This document shows positions 1 to 3,841 of a stretch of DNA of 6,605 nucleotides, piece after piece. The stretch's first letter is position 1, and the number at the start of each line of letters is the position of its first letter. The position numbers and the translations under genes are program-made. The notes under the pieces are model-generated. The model had not been told where the DNA came from and did not search any database. It saw nothing but the letters and a program-made list of their open reading frames with translations. The DNA is taken from assembly GCA_009775355.1 (NCBI GenBank), contig VSPN01000073.1, positions 1 to 6,605 of the forward strand, read 5' to 3'. Source of the DNA: Muribaculaceae bacterium. GTDB taxonomy: Bacteria > Bacteroidota > Bacteroidia > Bacteroidales > Muribaculaceae.

Positions 1-2
1 CC

Positions 3-431
3 AACGGAGAGACCATGCGCCAGATACTGGCCCGCAGCAAACACACTCTGATGATGTCGCAGAACAAATGGACTGAAATACAGTGCCATCGCGTCAACAT
101 ACTGTTCAAATACTACCCAATATTGAAGGCTGCATACAGCCTTGCTATGGAGCTGCGCAAGATTTTCAATGCTAAAATCTCGCCGACAAAAGCCATGGGG
201 CGGATGAACAAGTGGTATGAGAAGGTAATGGCATTGGGTAACAACAATTTCCGCTCTGTCATCAAGACATTCAAGAACCACGCTCCAACTATCCTGAACT
301 ACTTCCACCGTCGTGCGACCAATGCCTCCGCCGAAGCTTTCAACTCTAAAGTCAAGATCTTTCGCTCACAAATGCGCGGCATCAGAGACCGAGACTTCTT
401 CATCTTCCGATTGGTCAAACTCTACGCCTAA
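3..431 (+). CDS. ISL3-family transposase, C-terminal part (5' end outside window)
   Basis: This is the C-terminal part of a DDE transposase of an insertion sequence. The frame is open to the window edge, so the gene is 5'-partial; the Met at 15 is internal. Visible family features are the segment HRVNILFKYYPILKAAYSLA with the usual R...LF..YP.LK.AY pattern, and near the C-terminus NASAEAFNSKVK followed by RGIRDRDFFIFRLVKLYA. The Glu of SAEAFNSK (about residue 107 from the internal Met) should be the last catalytic acid of the DDE triad; the two Asp residues lie upstream of the window. The C-terminus ends as family members normally do, so this end of the gene looks complete. About 35 bp after the stop comes a GC-rich terminal repeat candidate. 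The family call rests on the C-terminal pattern; which ISL3 subgroup it belongs to is not determined. Confidence 0.85.
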   Translation, partial: NGETMRQILARSKHTLMMSQNKWTEIQCHRVNILFKYYPILKAAYSLAMELRKIFNAKISPTKAMGRMNKWYEKVMALGNNNFRSVIKTFKNHAPTILNYFHRRATNASAEAFNSKVKIFRSQMRGIRDRDFFIFRLVKLYA

Positions 432-465
432 AAATTTAACACTTCTAACTGCCCAATTTAACATA

Positions 466-490
466 TGCACCGGGTTTTCGGCTTGACCCC
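466..490. repeat. Probable right terminal inverted repeat of the ISL3-type IS
   Basis: The 25 bp TGCACCGGGTTTTCGG... ending GACCCC lies 35 bp after the transposase stop. ISL3-family ends usually begin GG (here GGGGTC read inward), which fits. Directly after 490 an unrelated coding frame starts in mid-gene, so 490|491 is the likely element boundary. ISL3 elements usually make an 8-bp target duplication; it would be TTATTATC (491-498) and should recur before the left end, which is outside the window. The left repeat cannot be compared. Confidence 0.55.
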
Positions 491-491
491 T

Positions 492-626
492 TATTATCCC
501 AGACCAGCTCTGACCAATCAAGGTGTCGTATTCTCATACCAACCATATGAAAAAGGCTCTTTTGCCGAGGGAATCCTCCATTTCGTCATTCCGTATTCCA
601 AACTGGATGTTAAAATCACTCTGTGA
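492..626 (+). pseudogene. 3' fragment of a DUF3298/RsiV-like protein gene, cut by the IS
   Basis: Forty-four codons ending in TGA (624-626) read YYPRPALTNQGVVFSYQPYE and then a stretch ending AEGILHFVIPYSKLD. The pattern LT..GvvFsYqpYE...A.G...f.IPYs.L is the C-terminal signature of DUF3298 (RsiV-like) domains, found in Bacteroidales envelope lipoproteins and in the anti-sigma factor RsiV. There is no start codon and the frame begins exactly where the insertion sequence ends, so the upstream two thirds or more were separated by the insertion. The rest of the gene may lie beyond the left end of the IS. The family call is from pattern recognition on a short segment and is fairly firm; the function of this member is unknown. 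Confidence 0.7.
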
Positions 627-711
627 TTCTCTTCAAATGTTTAGCAGATGTCCCAATCTCTTTCCAAGAGATTAGGATGGCTGCTATCTTGCAAAGAATC
701 AATGATAAAAC
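609..711. other. Long imperfect dyad downstream of the DUF3298 fragment
   Basis: An interrupted inverted repeat is centred at 664. Inner arms AATCTCTT (655-662) and AAGAGATT (666-673) are perfect around TCC. Further out TCC (651-653) pairs with GGA (675-677), TAGCAG (642-647) with CTGCTA (681-686), TGATTCT (624-630) with AGAATCA (695-701), and GTT...ATCA near 609-618 with TGAT...AAC at 703-711. As RNA it would fold into a long stem with internal loops. It starts inside the last codons of the DUF3298 fragment, so it could be that gene's transcription end, but no T-run follows the inner stem. Its role is undetermined. Confidence 0.45.
655..673. repeat. Palindromic site, left copy (CTCTT-TCC-AAGAG-ATTAGG type)
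   Basis: AATCTCTT-TCC-AAGAGATT, with perfect 8-bp arms around a 3-bp asymmetric core. It pairs with a second site at 1067-1085: 655-670 is a perfect 16-bp inverted match to 1067-1082, while 658-676 is also a 16/19 direct match to 1067-1085, differing only in the core (TCC against GGA). Possible roles are a recombinase crossover site or an operator for a dimeric protein. Confidence 0.5.
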
Positions 712-764
712 GAGGAACACCGGGGCTGTTTGCTAAACAATGTCAGTGCTCCTCTTACTTGTAG

Positions 765-773
765 ATAAATTTA
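765..773. repeat. Target site duplication, left copy
   Basis: ATAAATTTA precedes the MITE-like element and recurs directly after it at 997-1005. A T follows in both places, but on the left that T is counted as the first base of the element. The site is AT-rich and nearly palindromic, so the exact length (8 to 10 bp) is uncertain by a base. Confidence 0.65.
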
Positions 774-996
774 TAGGGTGTTCAGTAGAATGTTCCAACT
801 TTTATGTTCTTTTTATAGTCGTAATATTTTATATATCAGTAAAATGTCCTCAACAAAGTCGCTAATTTTTGAGTTGAATTTTACCATGTTTTCAACATTG
901 TTCTATTACACAGAATCACTAATGTATATCAGGAACTTATGGCTATTCACTCATGATTTTTGATTCAAAAATGAGAACATCAAACTGAACACCCTA
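774..996. mobile_element. 223-bp MITE-like non-autonomous element
   Basis: The element starts TAGGGTGTTCAGT (774-786) and ends ACTGAACACCCTA (984-996), a perfect 13-bp terminal inverted repeat; pairing continues imperfectly inward for about 16 more bases, sharing ATGTTC and a T-run. Matching 9-bp flanks (765-773 and 997-1005) look like a target duplication. The interior is much more AT-rich than the flanks and encodes nothing recognisable: its one open frame (778-963, GTG start) is a Phe/Tyr/Leu-rich run without family features. It therefore looks like a transposase-less derivative moved by an IS with the same ends. Which IS family supplies the transposase cannot be told from these ends alone. 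Confidence 0.75.
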
Positions 997-1005
997 ATAA
1001 ATTTA
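997..1005. repeat. Target site duplication, right copy
   Basis: ATAAATTTA repeats 765-773 on the other side of the element. Removing 774-996 and one copy gives the presumed empty site, reading ...cttgtag-ATAAATTTA-tatggctcc. Confidence 0.65.
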
Positions 1006-1042
1006 TATGGCTCCTAATAGTGCTCGTTTACAGAATTTTGAC

Positions 1043-1050
1043 TAAATTTG
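1043..1050 (+). promoter_or_regulatory. Possible -7 box upstream of the methyltransferase gene
   Basis: TAAATTTG fits the Bacteroides -7 consensus TAnnTTTG and lies about 35 bp before the methyltransferase reading frame. No TTTG is seen at the expected -33 distance (about 1018-1024 reads AGTGCTC), so this is a half match only and could be chance in an AT-rich stretch. Confidence 0.2.
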
Positions 1051-1066
1051 CATTTGTAATAGGTAA

Positions 1067-1085
1067 CTCTTGGAAAGAGATTAGG
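1067..1085. repeat. Palindromic site, right copy, overlapping the methyltransferase start region
   Basis: CTCTT-GGA-AAGAG-ATTAGG. The arms are 5 bp, extended with a one-base bulge to TAA/TTA. The core is the reverse complement of that in the left copy at 655-673. GGAAAGAG within it would also serve as a ribosome binding site for a start codon at about 1083, so the site and the translation start region coincide. Confidence 0.5.
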
Positions 1086-2134
1086 CTAACAAGAATCTCA
1101 ACAAGGCTAAGGAAGCCAAGAAAGCCAAGAAAGATGAGTTTTATACTCAGCTTGAAGACATAAACAATGAGCTACGACATTACCGCGAACATTTCCGTGG
1201 TAAGACGGTGTTGTGCAATTGCGATGACCCTCGCGTCAGCAACTTTTTCAAATATTTCGCCTATAACTTTGAGTTCCTCGGCTTGAAGAAACTGATTGCT
1301 ACTTGCTATAAGAGTCAGGATGTCAATCTCTTCTCAGAAGACACAAGCGAACAGGCCGTTTACCTCGTATATGAGGGCGATAAGAATGGGAACAACATCC
1401 CTGATGAAGATGAGATAGAGGTCTTGCCACTCAAGGGAGATGGCGATTTCCGCTCTCCAGAGTGCATCGAATTTCTCAAAGAAGCGGATATAGTTGTAAC
1501 TAACCCGCCATTCTCGCTGTTCCGAGAGTATATAGCTCAACTTATAAAGTATGGCAAAAAGTTCTTGATTATTGGACCGACTAATGCCTTAAAATATAAA
1601 GAGGTTTTCCCTGCTTTAATGGAAAATCAAGTATGGCTTGGTTTCCACAATGGAGATATGTCGTTTAAGGTTCCACAAGACTATGAGCCAAGGCAGACCC
1701 GGTATTGGGTTGATGAAACTGGTCAGAAATGGAGAAGTATGGGAAATTGTTGTTGGTACACCAATTTGGATCATAAAAGGAGACATGAAGAAATCATACT
1801 TTACAAAAACTATACTCCAGAAGAATATCCCAAATATGAGAACTTTGATGCCATTAATGTAAATCGAAATGAAGATATTCCAGCGGACTTTGATGGAATA
1901 ATGGGAGTACCTATTACATTTATGGATAAATACAACCCCGATCAGTTTGAAATATTGGGAGTGGGAATTGCAGGTTTGGGATTAACCGCAGGAGTAAAAC
2001 CATATAAGCCTGAACACAAAAAATATAGAAAGGAAATCCAAAAACGTGGTGCTGTAGATGGTGATTTATACATGATGAATGGCGATGAGGTCGTGGTTCC
2101 ATATAGTAGAATTTTAATCCGTAGAAAGAAATAA
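1085..2134 (+). CDS. EcoRI-type adenine-specific DNA methyltransferase, start codon lost
   Basis: This encodes an N6-adenine DNA methyltransferase of the EcoRI methylase family, which transfers methyl from AdoMet to adenine in a restriction site. The frame contains DEFYTQ (1133-1150), the AdoMet-side segment GKTVLCNCDDP (about 1199-1231) and the catalytic motif NPPF (1502-1513), followed by the family's C-terminal domain (ILGVGIAGL, VPYSRILIRRK). Coding similarity begins ANKNLNKAKEAKK at 1085, where family members have MANKNL or similar, but the codon before it is TAG (1082-1084), not ATG. No ATG, GTG or TTG occurs in frame until GTG at 1208, which would drop about 42 residues including DEFYTQ and starts at the AdoMet motif. 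The body has no internal stop or frameshift. It is most likely a silent gene; expression from 1208 is a weak alternative. The stop is 3 bp before the DUF262 gene, implying one transcript. Confidence 0.85.
   Translation, partial: ANKNLNKAKEAKKAKKDEFYTQLEDINNELRHYREHFRGKTVLCNCDDPRVSNFFKYFAYNFEFLGLKKLIATCYKSQDVNLFSEDTSEQAVYLVYEGDKNGNNIPDEDEIEVLPLKGDGDFRSPECIEFLKEADIVVTNPPFSLFREYIAQLIKYGKKFLIIGPTNALKYKEVFPALMENQVWLGFHNGDMSFKVPQDYEPRQTRYWVDETGQKWRSMGNCCWYTNLDHKRRHEEIILYKNYTPEEYPKYENFDAINVNRNEDIPADFDGIMGVPITFMDKYNPDQFEILGVGIAGLGLTAGVKPYKPEHKKYRKEIQKRGAVDGDLYMMNGDEVVVPYSRILIRRKK
1115..1132 (+). repeat. 9-bp tandem duplication in the methyltransferase N-terminus
   Basis: GCCAAGAAA occurs twice in a row (1115-1123 and 1124-1132), giving AKKAKK just before DEFYTQ. 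It is in frame and adds three residues to a Lys-rich lead-in. It looks like a recent slippage product. Confidence 0.6.
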
Positions 2135-2137
2135 GCT

Positions 2138-2758
2138 ATGAATATAGAACTTAAATCAATCAAGATAGCCGACCTTATAAACGGCTATTCCAATGACCCG
2201 GATACCGGCGTAAAGGGTTATGACGGCAAACTGGATATTCGTCCTCCGTATCAGAGGGAGTTTCGCTATGATGTGAAGCAACAGCAGGCAGTAGTTGATA
2301 CCATCCTCAAAGGGTTTCCGCTAAATATCATGTACTGGAGTGTTGGCGAAGACGGCAATTATGAAATGATTGACGGCCAGCAGCGCACTCTCTCGATATG
2401 TGAGTTTCGGACTCATGGATTCAATATCGAAGACCCCGACCGTGGTACGCTATATTTCTCAACGCTCACTAAAGATGAGCAAGAGAAATTTCTGAACTAT
2501 GAACTGACGGTATATTTCTGCGAGGGCACAGACAAAGAAAAACTTGATTGGTTTAGAGTTATCAATATCGCCGGAGAGAAACTTCTCGATCAGGAGTTGC
2601 TCAATGCCGTTTATACCGGCCCGTTTGTTTCCGATGCCTGCCGTCACTTCTCCAAGAACGGGTGCCCTGCATACAAACTCGGTGCGGATTATCTGAATGG
2701 CAATGCAATTGAACAGGTTTACTGCTATACCATGATTCCATCTTGTTGGCTTCCTTAA
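2138..2758 (+). CDS. DUF262 (GmrS-like) protein, C-terminally truncated
   Basis: The N-terminal half of a DUF262-domain protein. Visible motifs are IRPPYQREFRYD (residues 34-45), the diagnostic DGQQR (79-83) of the ParB/Srx-like NTPase fold seen in GmrS and related restriction proteins, and FRVINIAGEKLLDQELLNA (139-157). The family segment runs to about residue 193 (LGADYLNGNAIEQ); what follows, VYCYTMIPSCWLP and stop, is not family-like and is the antisense of a gene on the other strand. Full-length relatives are commonly near twice this size, so the C-terminal half, where HNH-type or DUF1524 nuclease parts sit in many members, is missing. It starts 3 bp after the methyltransferase stop, suggesting a restriction-modification pair in which this was the restriction or DNA-sensing partner. 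It is probably non-functional. Confidence covers the family and the truncation, not the function. Confidence 0.8.
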   Translation: MNIELKSIKIADLINGYSNDPDTGVKGYDGKLDIRPPYQREFRYDVKQQQAVVDTILKGFPLNIMYWSVGEDGNYEMIDGQQRTLSICEFRTHGFNIEDPDRGTLYFSTLTKDEQEKFLNYELTVYFCEGTDKEKLDWFRVINIAGEKLLDQELLNAVYTGPFVSDACRHFSKNGCPAYKLGADYLNGNAIEQVYCYTMIPSCWLP

Positions 2759-2939
2759 ACCAATCGTGCGACATTCTGGTTATCGCCATGCTCCGATCAT
2801 AAGCATTGCCGATTTCATCATCGTAAGGACGTCTCAATAGTTCGGAAAGTTCCTCCTGCCATTGTTCATGTCGACGGAGAATCCCTATTTTGAGAATATC
2901 CTTGGCTATCCTGTATTGTGTCTTTGTTAAGTCTGCCAT
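2601..2939 (-). CDS. Small protein, 3' end replaced by antisense of the DUF262 gene (chimeric frame)
   Basis: The first 70 or so residues (MADLTKTQYRIAKDILKIGI through ANKMESWYSS) look like a genuine helical, charged bacterial protein. Beyond about residue 74 the frame crosses position 2716 and reads the opposite strand of the DUF262 coding sequence, giving a Cys/His/Arg-rich tail (LHCHSDNPHRVCMQG...) that is not a natural continuation. The gene is thus 3'-truncated by the same junction that truncates DUF262. The native length is unknown. It follows the 49-residue gene by 16 bp and should be the last member of the HU-led transcript. I do not recognise a domain; the authentic part contains LRRHEQWQEELSELLRRPYD and a run of conserved-looking aromatic residues (YDRSMAITRMSHDWFKEA). 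Confidence 0.6.
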   Translation of the reverse strand: MADLTKTQYRIAKDILKIGILRRHEQWQEELSELLRRPYDDEIGNAYDRSMAITRMSHDWFKEANKMESWYSSKPVQLHCHSDNPHRVCMQGTRSWRSDGRHRKQTGRYKRH

Positions 2940-2955
2940 TTTTTTACTTTGCTAA

Positions 2956-3105
2956 TCAATCCCAGTCGTTGAGGTTGGCGATAAACTCGTCAACCGATGA
3001 TTCATCAAACAGTTCAGGAAGTTTGCCAGTATTGATGTGATAGTCGTAATCGGCCATCATATCATCAACGGCATTTTCTCCGTAGTCATTGTACTCCTCT
3101 TCCAT
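2956..3105 (-). CDS. 49-residue acidic small protein
   Basis: The protein begins MEEEYNDYGENAVDDMMADY, continues with HINTGKLPELFDESSVDEFI and ends NLNDWD. It is strongly acidic, with about a third of residues Asp or Glu, and carries two short helical-looking halves. Its ATG (3103-3105) lies inside the end of the upstream 109-residue gene, overlapping it by 20 bp in another frame, and its stop is 16 bp before the next gene's ATG. That is the spacing of a translationally coupled operon and the main reason to accept so short a gene. It is not in any family I can name. An acidic small protein downstream of a very basic one could be its binding partner or a DNA mimic, but that is inference only. 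Confidence 0.65.
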   Translation of the reverse strand: MEEEYNDYGENAVDDMMADYDYHINTGKLPELFDESSVDEFIANLNDWD

Positions 3106-3415
3106 AATGGCATTTAGTATCAGTAGATTGTTCACCAGACTCCTGCGCGGCTTTTCGCCGGGTGTCTTTCGCTTTCTTCTTTGCTTCCTTTTTCGCTGCG
3201 TCGTCTTGAAGCTGCTGTTTCAGAGATTTTACGATTTCTGGTTTCTCACGCTTAAATCGCTTTTCATAGAGGTTCTCGATGTATTGTGGCAGCGGTGTTT
3301 TCCACGGCTCCTGCTTGTGGTTGTCAATCTTGCGGAGTGAATCCGGTTTGAAGCCGAGTTCACGCGCCATCTGCACTTGCACATCAGAAAGATGGTGACG
3401 TTTCTGCGCCACCAT
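3086..3415 (-). CDS. 109-residue basic conserved protein of unknown function, probable frameshifted start
   Basis: The visible core is RHHLSDVQVQMARELGFKPD (residues 6-25), LRKIDNHKQEPWKTPLPQYI (27-46), ENLYEKRFKREKPEI, and then a long Lys/Ala-rich helix (QQLQDDAAKKEAKKKAKDTR). The HLS..QV.MARELG...NHKQEPWK.PLP pattern looks like a conserved Bacteroidales protein of unknown role. The ATG at 3413-3415 has an AGAGGA sequence a few bases upstream and is a possible start. However, the frame remains coding-like upstream (TIIEEWMVAQKRHH), and an ATG overlapping the HU stop as TAATG would be the natural start if one copy of a 7-bp tandem repeat (3428-3441) were removed; the product would then begin MASKRTIIEEWMVAQKRHH. 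The present gene is therefore probably N-terminally shortened by about 12 residues or poorly translated. It overlaps the following acidic gene by 20 bp. Confidence 0.7.
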   Translation of the reverse strand: MVAQKRHHLSDVQVQMARELGFKPDSLRKIDNHKQEPWKTPLPQYIENLYEKRFKREKPEIVKSLKQQLQDDAAKKEAKKKAKDTRRKAAQESGEQSTDTKCHYGRGVQ

Positions 3416-3427
3416 CCATTCCTCTAT

Positions 3428-3441
3428 TATAGTGTATAGTG
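3428..3441. repeat. Perfect 7-bp tandem duplication (TATAGTG x2) after the HU gene
   Basis: Two adjacent copies of TATAGTG (CACTATA on the coding minus strand). With one copy the ATG overlapping the HU stop (3453-3455) would read in frame into the 109-residue protein; with two, that ATG opens only a 23-codon frame ending at 3384. The unit is not a multiple of three, so slippage here switches the frame. Confidence 0.7.
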
Positions 3442-3454
3442 CGTTTTGATGCCA

Positions 3455-3730
3455 TTACTTTGCGACTTCTTCTTTGAAGCAGTTAGCGGGTTTGAATGCT
3501 GGAATATTGTGAGCTGGAATAACGAGAGTGGTGTTCTTGCTGATGTTACGGGCGGTTTTCTCCGCTCTCTGCTTGACGATGAAGCTTCCGAATCCACGGA
3601 GATATACATTCTCGCCGTGTGCGAGGCTGTCCTTTACCACGGTCATAAACTGTTCAATAACGGTAACAACCGCAGCCTTGTCAATGCCGGTTGTCTTTGC
3701 GGTTTCAGTCGCTATTTCTGCTTTAGTCAT
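3455..3730 (-). CDS. HU-family DNA-binding protein
   Basis: A 91-residue histone-like HU/IHF-family protein that bends and compacts DNA as a dimer in the nucleoid. It has the full fold: N-terminal helices MTKAEIATETAKTTGIDKAA, helix IEQFMTVVKDSLAHGE (42 residues in), the hallmark NVYLRGFGSF(I/V), then the arm region KTARNISKNT and PAHNIPAFKPA at the tip and base. The length equals that of a standard HU, so the ATG at 3728-3730 is chosen over an upstream in-frame ATG at 3829, which would add 33 non-family residues. It ends in TAA overlapping an ATG (TAATG), pointing to coupling with the downstream small-protein genes. As head of an operon of unknown small genes rather than alone, it may be a specialised accessory HU rather than the housekeeping copy. 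Confidence 0.93.
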   Translation of the reverse strand: MTKAEIATETAKTTGIDKAAVVTVIEQFMTVVKDSLAHGENVYLRGFGSFIVKQRAEKTARNISKNTTLVIPAHNIPAFKPANCFKEEVAK

Positions 3731-3767
3731 TTCTGTATTGCTTTGAATTTGATGAGTTTTCGGGATG

Positions 3768-3801
3768 TAAAGGTAACAAAAATAACTGAATGTCGGAACA
3801 A
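3768..3801 (-). promoter_or_regulatory. Possible promoter of the HU operon
   Basis: On the minus strand TATTTTTG (3777-3784) matches the Bacteroides -7 consensus TAnnTTTG, and TACCTTTA (3768-3775) matches it but for the last base. A TTG (3799-3801) sits 23 bp upstream of the second box. Neither has a full TTTG at standard distance. The 111-bp gap between the SEC-C gene stop and the HU start is the only place an own promoter could be, so a promoter here is likely even if the exact boxes are not. Confidence 0.35.
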
Positions 3802-3841
3802 TAGCTGCTATCCGCTTGGTGTATTTCACATGGAATAGCTG

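Larger units (their letters stand above)
627..1084. other. Noncoding accessory stretch
   Basis: No gene is seen here on either strand. It contains the right half of the long dyad, the two palindromic sites, the MITE-like element and its duplications. Without the MITE and one target duplication it would be about 226 bp, an ordinary promoter-sized gap before the methyltransferase gene. A 19-codon ATG frame at 677-736 is not convincing. Confidence 0.6.

Noticed and set aside
433..463. Direct repeat AATTTAACA (433-441 and 455-463) after the transposase gene
   Set aside because: It is short and AT-rich, inside the IS end; there is no sign of function beyond possible subterminal transposase sites.
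677..736. 19-codon ATG frame (MAAILQRINDK...) directly after the left palindromic site
   Set aside because: Its ATGGCT resembles the expected methyltransferase start, but the rest does not match ANKNLNKAKE convincingly; spacing from a ribosome site is poor. Kept only as a hint for the start-loss finding.
778..963. 61-residue + strand open frame inside the AT-rich segment
   Set aside because: It begins with GTG inside the MITE terminal repeat, is low-complexity in Phe/Tyr/Leu, and matches no family; it is fortuitous.
1334..2163. Minus-strand open frames (1334-1540, 1920-2102, 1942-2163) and + frame 1638-1862
   Set aside because: All overlap the methyltransferase reading frame, which is firmly supported by its motifs.
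3731..3829. 33-residue N-terminal extension of the HU protein
   Set aside because: It covers the presumed promoter region and makes the protein longer than standard HU; MTKAEIA is the typical HU start.
3446..3838. 130-residue + strand open frame opposite the HU gene
   Set aside because: It is the antisense of a clear HU gene with no family features of its own.
3800..3841. 8-bp direct repeat AATAGCTG (3800-3807, 3834-3841) and a weak GCTAT/ATAGC stem after the SEC-C gene
   Set aside because: The stem is only 5 bp with a long loop and no T-run, so I do not call a terminator; the repeat may be chance.
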